Positions 9,039 to 17,710 are shown, counted from the first letter of the stretch. The stretch: DNA of 64,000 nucleotides from Segatella copri (GCF_015074785.1 NZ_CP042464.1:2846001-2910000); one strand, 5' to 3'. Numbers and translations are program-made. The notes: generated by a model from the sequence alone, not told the origin.

Positions 9039-9136
9039 AACACGGACAAATTGAATTTGTCCGGATGGTTGTCCGGCAGGCTTATAAGTACCAGAAAAAC
9101 AACACGTTATGACGCTCCAGACAATTTGTCCGTGTT
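9039..9136. repeat. 15-bp perfect inverted repeat with 68-bp loop
   Basis: AACACGGACAAATTG (9039-9053) and CAATTTGTCCGTGTT (9122-9136). Inside lies a further partial copy, ATTTGTCCGG, followed by GTTGTCCGG. It could form a long stem in RNA or be a pair of protein-binding arms. Confidence 0.75.
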
Positions 9137-9202
9137 ATTTTTTATGAGAAAGGAAGAAGAAGAAAAAGGGGGTTACGGATTGAAACGAAAACCTGTTATC
9201 CG

Positions 9203-9284
9203 AGAAGCTATAACCTGGCACCCGAGAAACTATGATTTAGCACATAAGAACCTATGTTTTCCGCCCCACAAAACTATGACTTAG
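9203..9284 (+). repeat. Iteron-like 22-bp degenerate direct repeats
   Basis: Units start at 9203, 9225, 9247 and about 9270 with the shared core AGAAnCTATG (first unit CTATA), spaced at 22-23 bp, so they lie on one face of the helix over two turns. They directly precede the DUF3987 gene. The spacing resembles binding-site arrays of replication or partition proteins; function is not shown. Confidence 0.6.
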
Positions 9285-9369
9285 ATTTTTTAACACAATT
9301 TGCTCCAAATGGCTGCTGAATTTCGGACCTTATCACACACTCAAATTTGGCGGTTACAGAAGATAGTCG

Positions 9370-9377
9370 TATTTTTG
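9370..9377 (+). promoter_or_regulatory. -7 box of the DUF3987 gene
   Basis: TATTTTTG 52 bp before the start codon, fitting TAnnTTTG. Confidence 0.5.
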
Positions 9378-9428
9378 CCCCCGTTTACCGGATATTCCGA
9401 CAAGCTAACTTTTAAACATTAAATAATT

Positions 9429-10727
9429 ATGGAGAATGAAAATTTAAGAAACATAGAGAACCTTTTAGCCGCTAAGGCAAGTACACAGCCTCTTTACGAA
9501 TTCCCAGTAGACCAGCTTCCACTCGGACTCCGCGACTCGCTCTCTGGCGTAGCCGCAGAGGCACGCGTGCCTGCCCTCTTCTCAGCCCTCCCTATTGCCG
9601 CAACCTACGCAGACCGTCTGAAGGCGAAGTATTGCGACGGCAGCGATACTCCGATGGCACTCATGTCTATCATCATCGGCGAGCAGGCATCGGGTAAGGG
9701 CGTATGCCGCCGCATCGAGAACATCTGGGCGAAGAAGATGGATAAGGACGATGAGAAACCACGTGAAGACGAAGCCTGGTACCAGCAGCACAAGGGCAAG
9801 AAGGGTGTAGTGGATCCCAAACCTTGCATCCGTCACATTGGCGATACTATCTCGAAGTCGGCCCTGATGCGTCGTCAGCTCTGTGCCGACGGCCATACCA
9901 TGTATATGTTCAGCGAGGAGCTCGGTTCGATGAAGAGCGTATGGAAGGTGTTCGGCGACTACTTCCGTAAGGCGTTCGACCAGAGCGAGGTGGGTCAAGA
10001 CTACATCACAGCCACCAGCGGCGTAACCCACGCCCAGCTCAACTTCTCCGGCTGCTGCACCCAGAACATCTTCCAGAAGTTCTTCACCGATGATAACATC
10101 GAGGACGGATCTTCTTCAAGAATGATGCTCGCCAAGATGCCCGATACCTCCTTCGCACCCCTCAGTCAGCACCACGGCTACACCAAAGAGGAGCAGGCCA
10201 ACATCCTCAAGGCAGTAACTCTCCTTGAACGTAGTCACGGCGTGATGGAGCTGCCCCGTATGTGCAAGGAGTTCTGCCAGTGGCTCGAAGCGAAGAGACA
10301 GCTCGCCCTGGCGAATGCCGACCGTGTGATGGATGTATATCGTCGCCGTTCCGCCGTCATCGGCTTCCGTTGTGGCGTCATCTTCCACATCCTGGAACAG
10401 ACCGGAGAGGAGACAGATGCCTGCATCCGTTTTGCCAAGGCTGTGGCCGACTACGTGCTCGCCATGCAGATGGAGATGTTTGGCTTGCGTCTCGACAAGC
10501 AGCAGCAGGACAACGAGGCTATCCCAGTCTATAAGTCTCGAAACACCCTGCTCTTCGCCCAGCTCCCGGAGCAGTTCACCCTCTTCGATGCCAGCCGTGA
10601 GCGTGGCGACGGAGCCAGCCGTGAAACCATCCGTAAGATGATAAGCCGTTGGACCAAGCGTGGTCTCTGCAAGAAGCTGAAAGGTGGCGACACCGAGATC
10701 TGGCAGAAGCTTACCCTCTCGGCATAA
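9429..10727 (+). CDS. DUF3987 primase/helicase-like protein
   Basis: 432-residue protein of the DUF3987 family found in Bacteroidota prophages, mobile elements and orphan loci. It contains a P-loop-like IIGEQASGKGVC near residue 80, a Walker-B-like MYMFSEELGSM and a long alpha-helical C-terminus ending in a winged-helix-like RETIRKMISRWTKRG. Family members are distantly related to the helicase part of phage primases and often have a VirE-type partner domain; none is present here. Codon use is more GC-rich than in the neighbours and the gene is flanked by ATPase relic and cassette, which suggests mobile origin. Confidence 0.75.
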   Translation: MENENLRNIENLLAAKASTQPLYEFPVDQLPLGLRDSLSGVAAEARVPALFSALPIAATYADRLKAKYCDGSDTPMALMSIIIGEQASGKGVCRRIENIWAKKMDKDDEKPREDEAWYQQHKGKKGVVDPKPCIRHIGDTISKSALMRRQLCADGHTMYMFSEELGSMKSVWKVFGDYFRKAFDQSEVGQDYITATSGVTHAQLNFSGCCTQNIFQKFFTDDNIEDGSSSRMMLAKMPDTSFAPLSQHHGYTKEEQANILKAVTLLERSHGVMELPRMCKEFCQWLEAKRQLALANADRVMDVYRRRSAVIGFRCGVIFHILEQTGEETDACIRFAKAVADYVLAMQMEMFGLRLDKQQQDNEAIPVYKSRNTLLFAQLPEQFTLFDASRERGDGASRETIRKMISRWTKRGLCKKLKGGDTEIWQKLTLSA

Positions 10728-10750
10728 AGCATCTTGAATCTCCTGAAACT

Positions 10751-10790
10751 GTTAATCCCCCATCACGCAGCCATAGCGTGGTGGGGGATT
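10751..10790 (+). terminator. Terminator, left copy of a 40-bp direct repeat
   Basis: Stem AATCCCCCATCACGC with a 7-nt loop, followed by T-rich DNA. It is identical over 40 bp to 12067-12106, and the two copies bracket the AAA ATPase gene. It ends the DUF3987 transcript. Confidence 0.85.
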
Positions 10791-10815
10791 ACTGTTTATA
10801 TAGTTTTTCTATATT

Positions 10816-11961
10816 TTATTGAGGTAAGATGTTGCAGTATTCTCGTTTGAACCACAGTTCGAAGACGGGGTCAACCATTTTGAAACCATCGCCCGATTTC
10901 TCTATGAAGTCTCTTTCTACAAGAGTCTTTTTGTTCTTGGTGATGGTCCGTGGAGCACCGAGTCCATATTCTGCTACTACCTGTTGGGCATTGAAATGAA
11001 TCTCTCCCATGCAGACGGCACGCAGGAATGCTATCTGAGAGGCAGGCATACCATCAATATCGGTAATGAACATATCGGCATTGGTATCCAGAAGTTTGGC
11101 GAGTTGTGACTGATAGATTTCCTCTGTTACTTCTGTTGCTGTACGAGTCCAGATGAGAAAGCAGAATTGCTGCATGTACCAGGAGTGGCATTGCATGGCA
11201 TTGCAGATTCGCTCTATCATATCATCGCTGATAGACTTGCCGTGATTGTAGAAACTGTCGTGAATAAAAGGTTTCCAGTATTCCTTGGCTATCTTCTTCA
11301 AGGTCATCATCTGTCCAAAACGATAGAATGGATTCTTCGAGTTGCCGAATATATCCATCATCATATGGCGTTTACTGCCATAGAGACAGTAGGTCGTACT
11401 GTGTTGTCCTTGCCATACCGAACGCATGGTTCCTTCCAGTCTCTTCCAGTCGGGCAGGTTTGCCAATTGTTGGAACTCATCAATACACACGATGACATGG
11501 ATGCCTTTTGCCTTGGCAATCTTTTCTGGTAGATTGAGAATTTCCTCGGCACTTTCCTTCAAAGGTTTGAAGTTTAGATTTACTTCTACGGCATTCACCG
11601 GGTCGCTATTGATGGTAAGGCTTGGAGATATGGATTGGACGAACTTTACGATGTCGGCCCATCTCTTTTCCATCGTGGAAGAAACTCCTTGGAGTATTGC
11701 ACTTGCAAACTTGTTGTAGAACTCTTCCTCGGAGAAAATCTTGAAGGCATCCAGATAGCATACTCTTATGTCCTTCTGCTCTTGCTTCAGCTCTTCCATT
11801 GCTGCTTTGACAAGTGAAGACTTGCCCCATCGTCTTGGAGAAATCAGCATCACGTTGATGCCTCCTCCAAGAAAAGTCTTGAGGTCTCTTCTATCTTCGA
11901 TTCTATCTATGAAATATTCATTTTCTGCGATAGAACCATATTCAAATGGTATCTTGTTCAT
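10816..11961 (-). CDS. AAA ATPase, archaeal-ATPase/ATPase_2 type
   Basis: 381 residues. Walker A is the variant SPRRWGKSSL near residue 43, Walker B is VIVCIDEFQQL near residue 170, and a winged-helix region lies at the C-terminus (PRTITKNKKTLVERDF, then DPVFELWFKREYC). Such stand-alone ATPases are common in Bacteroidota accessory DNA; their function is largely unknown. The gene lies between two identical terminators and has its own promoter with operator-like palindromes. A relic of a related gene lies at 8750-8903, so the family has been gained and lost here more than once. Confidence 0.8.
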   Translation of the reverse strand: MNKIPFEYGSIAENEYFIDRIEDRRDLKTFLGGGINVMLISPRRWGKSSLVKAAMEELKQEQKDIRVCYLDAFKIFSEEEFYNKFASAILQGVSSTMEKRWADIVKFVQSISPSLTINSDPVNAVEVNLNFKPLKESAEEILNLPEKIAKAKGIHVIVCIDEFQQLANLPDWKRLEGTMRSVWQGQHSTTYCLYGSKRHMMMDIFGNSKNPFYRFGQMMTLKKIAKEYWKPFIHDSFYNHGKSISDDMIERICNAMQCHSWYMQQFCFLIWTRTATEVTEEIYQSQLAKLLDTNADMFITDIDGMPASQIAFLRAVCMGEIHFNAQQVVAEYGLGAPRTITKNKKTLVERDFIEKSGDGFKMVDPVFELWFKREYCNILPQ

Positions 11962-11983
11962 ATGCTTAAAGTCTTGATTCTCT

Positions 11984-12030
11984 GCAAAGTTACAAAATTA
12001 TACCCAAAGGTATTATACCCTAGGGTATAA
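11984..12030 (-). promoter_or_regulatory. AAA ATPase promoter with palindromic operator-like sites
   Basis: The -7 box TAACTTTG lies at 11984-11991 (minus strand). Directly upstream is an imperfect palindrome at 11997-12016 and a perfect 18-bp palindrome TTATACCCTAGGGTATAA at 12013-12030, sharing the half-site TATACCC. Their place around the -33 region suggests a repressor or autoregulator site. Confidence 0.6.
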
Positions 12031-12066
12031 TTTATGAAACTTTATATTTTATCTCCATCAGAAACA

Positions 12067-12106
12067 GTTAATCCCCCATCACGCAGCCATAGCGTGGTGG
12101 GGGATT
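12067..12106 (-). terminator. Terminator, right copy of the 40-bp direct repeat
   Basis: Same 40 bases as 10751-10790. Here it ends the leftward LTA-synthase-like gene at 12115. Confidence 0.85.
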
Positions 12107-12114
12107 TCTGTTGT

Positions 12115-14055
12115 TTATTGCTGATGTCGCTCGATATATTCAGCAGCCTGGATATTCGAGAACACATAGTTCTTCAAATCCTGGAACTTAGACTCCTGCT
12201 TGGTTTCCTTCAGATTGCCATTCGGCAACACATCATAGCAGAAACTGCGGCTCATCGACGGATTATAGACGAAGCAACGCTGATGATCTCTTGCCACAAT
12301 CTGGTTGTCTGCCGAATAGAATACCATCGGGCGCTGCTGCTTCAGCAGATCCACGCCGAAGCCCTCGTACTCATAATTCAGATTCATCAAGCCGAAAAGC
12401 GTAGGCATCACATCCACCTGCATGCCCAAGCCCGCATACTGCTGCTGCGGAACACCAGGACCAAAGATGATGAGCGGAATGTGGTTGTAAGACTGAGGCA
12501 ACTCGCCCTCGCTCTTACCCACCAGCTTACCATGGTCTGCCTGAATCACGAATATCGTGTTCTTATACCAAGGCTCCCGACTTGCCTTCTTCAGAAAGTC
12601 GCCTATCGCCCAGTCGGCATACTCCACAATCTGTGTTTCCTTCTCCTTGGTCTTCGGCTTGAAGAAATCAGGAATGATATATGGCGGATGATTGCTCACG
12701 GTGAGGATGGTAGCCATGAAAGGCTTGCCCGTCTTCGCCTTCTGGTTGATGGTGTTGAGGGCGTAGTCCATCTCGAAATGGTCGCTCACACCAAAGCTGT
12801 TCACCACCTCGCTCTTAGGATAGTTCTCCTGAGAGAAGATGTCATCATAGCCATTGGTCTGGAAGAAAGCCTTCATGTTGTCATACTGTGCCTCGTGGGT
12901 CATGAAGAACATGTTCTCGTAGCCATACTTCTTCAACACCGTGGCGATACCCTTGCGGCGTGGAGTTACCGTTCCCTTCATCAGGTTTCGGAACATGAGA
13001 GCAGGGAAGCTGTAGAGCGTAGCCGTCATGCCATGGTTGGTATGGATGCCGGCACTATAAAAGTGGGTGAACGCCAGAGAATGATGATAGAGCGAATCGA
13101 GCGTTGGGGTGAGCGGCTGCTGATTGCCGAAAGTACCCAACAGATTTGCCGACATCGACTCCATCAGTATCACCACCACGTTAGGATGATTCTTCTTCAT
13201 CATCAGGGAATTGTTCACCACCTCACGCTTCAGAATATTCGTGCTATCCACCTTTCCCATAATACCCAGCCACTGGCGGGTATTCGTAATAGCCTCAGCG
13301 TATGGCATGAGATGCAACTCCTTGTTCTCCTTGCGCATATCGTCGAGCGCAGAAGTAAGGAGATTGAATGCCGGATTGATGCCGAGCTGGTTGAGAAAAG
13401 AATCCTCGCAATAGTAAGCCTGGCTCACCTTGATAGGGTTATAGCCCATTCTGCCACGGATACCGAAGAGACAGGCACCTATCATCACAGCAGAAATAAG
13501 GAAACGGCTGACTACCTGCACCAGGTGCATATTGTCCTTAGGCAGAAGGAAGAGCCCCTCGAAGTAGCGGCGCAGACGGACGAGCGCATAGATAAACGCC
13601 CCCGTAAACACGAAATAGAGGGCGATATAGAGCCAGTAGGAAGATTCCTGCAAGAGCATGCCCGATGTGGTGGCTACATAGCCGAACCACCCGAATATGC
13701 TGGAATTGATGTTCTTGAAGAAATACTGGAAATAAGGAGTATTGGCTGCCGAAGGCATGAAGGCGATGGCAAACCATGCCGCATACCAGATGTTGATGCC
13801 ACGCAGCAAACGGCGATGACACCACCCCAGGCTGGCTGCTATCAGGAGCACAGCCACAGGCAACACCGAAATATAACAAGCTATGACATTGTCAAACCAT
13901 ACACCCTTGACAAACGCCATTACCCTACTCGCCTCTGCATCTACAATCATGCCATGCAGGGCGATGAATTCTACCAATCTGAACAGAGTCATCACCAGCA
14001 ATGCCAATACATGCACCGAAAGGAGATACCCAAAAGCCTTAAAATATCGTTTCAT
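12115..14055 (-). CDS. LTA-synthase-family sulfatase-fold phosphotransferase
   Basis: 646-residue inner-membrane protein: about five transmembrane helices in residues 1-190, then a periplasmic alkaline-phosphatase-superfamily domain. Visible sites are the metal-binding VVILMESMS, the probable nucleophile Thr in THGMT-like NHGMTATLYS, and IQADHGKL. The family moves phosphoglycerol or phosphoethanolamine from lipids onto glycans or lipid A. In a Gram-negative with no teichoic acid, modification of an envelope glycan or lipid A is the likelier role. It is divergent from an ArnT-like gene, another lipid A-type modifier. Confidence 0.82.
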   Translation of the reverse strand: MKRYFKAFGYLLSVHVLALLVMTLFRLVEFIALHGMIVDAEASRVMAFVKGVWFDNVIACYISVLPVAVLLIAASLGWCHRRLLRGINIWYAAWFAIAFMPSAANTPYFQYFFKNINSSIFGWFGYVATTSGMLLQESSYWLYIALYFVFTGAFIYALVRLRRYFEGLFLLPKDNMHLVQVVSRFLISAVMIGACLFGIRGRMGYNPIKVSQAYYCEDSFLNQLGINPAFNLLTSALDDMRKENKELHLMPYAEAITNTRQWLGIMGKVDSTNILKREVVNNSLMMKKNHPNVVVILMESMSANLLGTFGNQQPLTPTLDSLYHHSLAFTHFYSAGIHTNHGMTATLYSFPALMFRNLMKGTVTPRRKGIATVLKKYGYENMFFMTHEAQYDNMKAFFQTNGYDDIFSQENYPKSEVVNSFGVSDHFEMDYALNTINQKAKTGKPFMATILTVSNHPPYIIPDFFKPKTKEKETQIVEYADWAIGDFLKKASREPWYKNTIFVIQADHGKLVGKSEGELPQSYNHIPLIIFGPGVPQQQYAGLGMQVDVMPTLFGLMNLNYEYEGFGVDLLKQQRPMVFYSADNQIVARDHQRCFVYNPSMSRSFCYDVLPNGNLKETKQESKFQDLKNYVFSNIQAAEYIERHQQ

Positions 14056-14083
14056 TTTTATTCTACTTTAGAAATCGGGTGCA

Positions 14084-14096
14084 AAGTTAATAATTA
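14084..14096 (-). promoter_or_regulatory. -7 box of the LTA-synthase-like gene
   Basis: TTAACTTTGC on the minus strand, about 30 bp upstream of the ATG at 14055, matching TAnnTTTG. Confidence 0.55.
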
Positions 14097-14153
14097 TATC
14101 CCAATAAAAGCAAAATTTCTAGCCTTATTCTGTCTATAAACAAATAATTATAT

Positions 14154-14164
14154 GTAACTTTGCA
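14154..14164 (+). promoter_or_regulatory. -7 box of the ArnT-like gene
   Basis: TAACTTTG about 36 bp before the ATG at 14197, in the short divergent intergenic region shared with the LTA-synthase-like gene. Confidence 0.55.
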
Positions 14165-14196
14165 GCCAAAATAACATAATAAGACTTCGATAAGAC

Positions 14197-15891
14197 ATGA
14201 ACATCAAGTACAACAAAGCCCTATGGCTCATCATCATCCTGGCTATCGTGATGATGATTCCATTCCTCGGACTCACCGATTTCAATACCAAGGGAGAACC
14301 TCGCGAAGCGGTGGTTGCCTACACCATGCTGGAACATGGCAACTGGATTCTGCCTATCAACAACGGAGGCGACATCCCTTACAAACCGCCATTCTTCCAC
14401 TGGTGCATCGCCTTCTTCAGCCTCTTCATCGGCCATGTGAATGAGTACACCTCACGCCTGCCGTCTGCCGTATCGCTGGTATTGATGACCATTGGCGGTT
14501 TCGTGTTCTATGCCAAGCGCAAGAACGCCCAGACCAGCCTCATCGCAGCCATCCTTACGCTCACCGCCTTCGAGGTGCACCGTGCGGGTATGAACTGCCG
14601 TGTAGATATGCTGAACACCGCCTTCATGGTGGGAGCCATGTATCTGCTCTACCGCTGGTGGGAGAAAGGAAAGCACCAGTTGCCTTGGCTCGCTATCCTC
14701 TGCATGAGTGGCGCTACGCTTACCAAAGGTCCTGTGGGCATCATTCTGCCTTGCTTTGTGATGGGCGTATTCATGCTTACCCAACGTGAGAACTTCTGGG
14801 GCATCGTATGGCGCATGGCTCTAACCGCCCTGCTCTCGCTCATCATCCCATTCTGCTGGTATTATGCAGCCTATCTGCAAGGCGGCGACGAGTTCCTGCG
14901 ACTGGTGAAGGAAGAGAATATCGACCGATTCATGGGCAAGATGGCATACGAATCGCACGAGAATCCAGCGTGGTACAACCTTCTCACGCTCATCACGGGC
15001 TGGTTGCCTTACACCTTATTATTATTGTTCTCGCTCTTCATTCTGCCATGGAAGAAGTTCTCGAAGACCCGTTTCCTTGAGAATGCGAAGAAGGCTACTC
15101 CGCTGCAGGTGTTCACCTGGCTCGCTTTCCTCCTGGTACTCTTCTTCTACTGCATCCCAAAGAGCAAACGCAGCGTTTATCTGCTGCCATGCTATCCGTT
15201 CATGGCCTATCTCATCGCCGAATACATCGTTTGGATGATGAAGGAGAAGATGGGAGCCTTGAAGGTTTATGCAGGGGTGATTGCTGCGATAACCCTGATT
15301 CTCAATATCGCCCTGCTGGTGGTAAAAAAAGGATGGGTGCCAGAAAGCATCTTCCACGGTAAGCATGCCATAGACAATATCGCCATGCTCCATGCGCTCG
15401 AAAACAACGATTTTCTCATCCCATGCAGCATCTTTATGGTTATCACTTTGGAGGGAGTTTACCTCATCTTCCGAGCACTCAGGAAGAAGAATTCAGGCAA
15501 TATTGTTTCATATACTCTTGCCACCATCGTGGGGATCTTCCTGATGCTCGACTCCAGTCTGCAGCCACCTGTGCTCAACACGAAGGCCGATAAGCACCTG
15601 GCGCCGGTTATCGAGAAGAAGTTTGATACCAGCAAACTCTATTCTTATATGTCAGTAGATATGCTGCATTTCTTCAGCCTCAACTTCTATCTGGGCGATA
15701 AGATCCAGCAGTTTGACAAGGTATTGCCACAGGATGGCGTGCTGATGATTCCGGAAGAAGACATGCCTGATTTCCTTGAGAAATACGGCAAGGACTACAC
15801 CTTCCAGAAAGTTTGGGAAGTAAAGAAACTCGTAGAATGGCACCATCCGGTAGGCTTCTATCGGTTTGTAAAGGTAAGAAAGGCTTTGTAA
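14197..15891 (+). CDS. ArnT-like family 39 glycosyltransferase
   Basis: 564-residue GT-C membrane protein with about 11 transmembrane helices and a periplasmic C-terminal part. Near the N-terminus DFNTKGEPREAVVA gives the acidic catalytic-loop motif of the PMT/ArnT family (usually E-x-R), and YKPPFFHW is the usual second-loop motif. ArnT moves a sugar from undecaprenyl phosphate to lipid A on the periplasmic face; other members glycosylate proteins. The window's other lipid-linked transferase (21086-22015, GtrB-like) could supply such a donor, but the two are not in one operon. Confidence 0.82.
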   Translation: MNIKYNKALWLIIILAIVMMIPFLGLTDFNTKGEPREAVVAYTMLEHGNWILPINNGGDIPYKPPFFHWCIAFFSLFIGHVNEYTSRLPSAVSLVLMTIGGFVFYAKRKNAQTSLIAAILTLTAFEVHRAGMNCRVDMLNTAFMVGAMYLLYRWWEKGKHQLPWLAILCMSGATLTKGPVGIILPCFVMGVFMLTQRENFWGIVWRMALTALLSLIIPFCWYYAAYLQGGDEFLRLVKEENIDRFMGKMAYESHENPAWYNLLTLITGWLPYTLLLLFSLFILPWKKFSKTRFLENAKKATPLQVFTWLAFLLVLFFYCIPKSKRSVYLLPCYPFMAYLIAEYIVWMMKEKMGALKVYAGVIAAITLILNIALLVVKKGWVPESIFHGKHAIDNIAMLHALENNDFLIPCSIFMVITLEGVYLIFRALRKKNSGNIVSYTLATIVGIFLMLDSSLQPPVLNTKADKHLAPVIEKKFDTSKLYSYMSVDMLHFFSLNFYLGDKIQQFDKVLPQDGVLMIPEEDMPDFLEKYGKDYTFQKVWEVKKLVEWHHPVGFYRFVKVRKAL

Positions 15892-15903
15892 TATAAGCCT
15901 TTC
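15878..15903 (+). terminator. Weak terminator overlapping the ArnT-like stop codon
   Basis: 9-bp inverted repeat GAAAGGCTT / AAGCCTTTC with an 8-nt loop and a short T-rich tail. Confidence 0.45.
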
Positions 15904-15947
15904 TATCCTACATTTCATTCAAAATAATCATTTATAAACTAAAAGAT

Positions 15948-17528
15948 ATGACAAACAAAATCAAAATATTACTTTTAGCTACTCTGTTCTATACTTCATG
16001 TAATAGTTCAAAATACCCTAAGAGTTTAGTAGAAATTGACAGTTTATGCTATTCAAATCCTCAGTTAGCTTTAACTAAATTGGAACAAATTGGCAATAAT
16101 TTTGATACAACTCAGACTGCCTATTGGATGTATTACAACCTCTTGAAGCTAAAAGCACAAGAAAAGACTTGTACCCCACATCCTAATTTAGGCAAAATCA
16201 ATCTACTAAAATCTTATTATGAAAGAAATGACGATAAGAAACTTCTACCTGAGATTTATTACTTAACAGGTACAACTTATTTAGACCTACACGACTCTCC
16301 TCAAGCCTTAGAGTACTTTCATAAAACATTAAACGAGTGTAAAGATATTCGTTTAAAGGGGCTTACATATGCCCAACTGGGCTATATTATGCTTTACCAA
16401 GGCAACTTCTCTTCTGCCATAGATTTCTATAAGAAATCATATCATATCGACTTAATAAGAAATGATATAAAAGGACAAATATATGATCTTAGAGACCTAG
16501 GATATACTTACGCCAACACCAACAAAGTCGATAGTGCGATTTTCTTCAGCCAACAATCGTTACAATTAGCACTAAAAGCCAAAATGCCGAAAATGATAAC
16601 TTCCGCAAAATCAAGTTTGGCTAATATTTATTTAGACTCAAGACAAGATGTTGATTCAGCTGCCAAATATTTTCTTCCACTACTCAATGATATTAGAGAA
16701 GAAAATAAAAGTGGTACCTTTTCTATGGCTATAAAATACTATAAATTGTGCAATCTTCCTGATTCTGTCAATTACTATATAAAGAAAATTGAAGAAACAG
16801 GAGACGTTTATGCCAAAGAAGCTGCTTATCGAGAAAAGGTTGAGATGGCATTAAAAAAGAATTGTTCCTACAAAGACTTACTGTCATGGAAGCTATTTAT
16901 CCAATACGCTGATTCCATTGAAAATATCTCGAATGCCAACGCCATCGCAAAAAGTCAGTCTCTTTATGATTATACGCAAAAAGAAAAGGAATATATCAAA
17001 TTACAAAATGAAAACAAACAACATAAATTATGGCAAATTATATATGGACTAACAACCCTACTCACATTTTTGTTATTTTATGTGTACTACAAAAAATACA
17101 AAATAGCAAAAAATGAACAAAAACGGCAAACGATGGAATTACAACATATTTTGGAAAAAAGTGCCTCGCAAAAGACCAACAATAAAGACACCCTATCACA
17201 GATTAAAGAAACAAACATTTATTCAATTTTCATCCAAAAAACACAAAACAAAAACAATATCAATGAGAACGAATGGAAAGAATTAGATGAATTAGTCAAC
17301 AAAAACTATTACGATTTTAAAATTACACTTTACAGAATTTGCAAATTATCTGAAATCGAATACCGAATATGCCTACTTCTTAAAGTCGGATTTACTTTGT
17401 CTGACATGGCAATTATACTTCACCGAGAACCATCAACACTTAGCATGGCTAGAAAACGTTTATATAAGAAGCTTTTCCATAAAGACGGTAAAGCAGAAGA
17501 GTTAGATATATTCATTCGCTCCATCTGA
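15948..17528 (+). CDS. Membrane-anchored TPR regulator with C-terminal HTH
   Basis: 526 residues. Signal/lipobox-like N-terminus (LLLATLFYTSCNSS), TPR-type helices from about 40 to 330 (LGTTY, YAQLGYIMLYQGNFSSAIDFY, LGYTYANTNKVDSAI), one transmembrane helix near 365-385 (IIYGLTTLLTFLLFYVYY), a coiled coil, then a LuxR-like helix-turn-helix (LSEIEYRICLLLKVGFTLSDMAIIL) at the end. Bacteroidota use such proteins to sense outside the inner membrane and bind DNA inside. It lies directly upstream of the C10 protease genes and is AT-rich like them, so it is the natural candidate regulator of that locus. Confidence 0.75.
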   Translation: MTNKIKILLLATLFYTSCNSSKYPKSLVEIDSLCYSNPQLALTKLEQIGNNFDTTQTAYWMYYNLLKLKAQEKTCTPHPNLGKINLLKSYYERNDDKKLLPEIYYLTGTTYLDLHDSPQALEYFHKTLNECKDIRLKGLTYAQLGYIMLYQGNFSSAIDFYKKSYHIDLIRNDIKGQIYDLRDLGYTYANTNKVDSAIFFSQQSLQLALKAKMPKMITSAKSSLANIYLDSRQDVDSAAKYFLPLLNDIREENKSGTFSMAIKYYKLCNLPDSVNYYIKKIEETGDVYAKEAAYREKVEMALKKNCSYKDLLSWKLFIQYADSIENISNANAIAKSQSLYDYTQKEKEYIKLQNENKQHKLWQIIYGLTTLLTFLLFYVYYKKYKIAKNEQKRQTMELQHILEKSASQKTNNKDTLSQIKETNIYSIFIQKTQNKNNINENEWKELDELVNKNYYDFKITLYRICKLSEIEYRICLLLKVGFTLSDMAIILHREPSTLSMARKRLYKKLFHKDGKAEELDIFIRSI

Positions 17529-17551
17529 AATTTGAAATCTCTTACTAGAAA

Positions 17552-17595
17552 GAAGCCAGAAGACATGTGAAATATTTCACATGTCTTCTGGCTTC
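17552..17595 (+). terminator. Perfect 44-bp palindrome, terminator
   Basis: 22-bp arms with no loop in DNA; as RNA a strong hairpin ending in TTC-rich DNA. The centre, ATGTGAAATATTTCACAT, is shared in part with a second site at 17633-17650 and may also be an operator. Confidence 0.8.
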
Positions 17596-17632
17596 TTCCA
17601 TAATAGCAACCTGAATATCAACAACTTACAAA

Positions 17633-17650
17633 ATGTGAAATATTTGTGAA
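17633..17650 (+). promoter_or_regulatory. Second copy of the ATGTGAAATATTT element before the C10 genes
   Basis: Shares 13 bases with the centre of the palindrome at 17552-17595 and lies about 60 bp upstream of the small secreted protein gene. No clear TAnnTTTG box is seen, as expected if the promoter needs an activator. Binding by the neighbouring TPR-HTH protein is a guess. Confidence 0.4.
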
Positions 17651-17710
17651 AAGGATTTTGACCACCATATTATTTTTTTTCATAATTTTACCACCAAAAA
17701 AAGAAACGTT

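Larger units (their letters stand above)
8904..9428. other. Intergenic accessory stretch with repeats, no supported gene
   Basis: 525 bp upstream of the DUF3987 gene. It holds a 15-bp inverted repeat, four iteron-like repeats and a -7 box (each listed separately). The 77-codon frame at 9051-9284 runs through these repeats and has no recognisable features. Confidence 0.7.

Noticed and set aside
9051..9284. A 77-codon frame upstream of DUF3987
   Set aside because: It runs through the inverted repeat and iteron-like units, and its composition is odd (Lys/Glu run, no domain).
12034..14139. A 701-codon plus-strand frame
   Set aside because: It is the reverse of the LTA-synthase-like gene, rich in His, Arg and Ile without domain features, while the minus strand has membrane helices and catalytic motifs.
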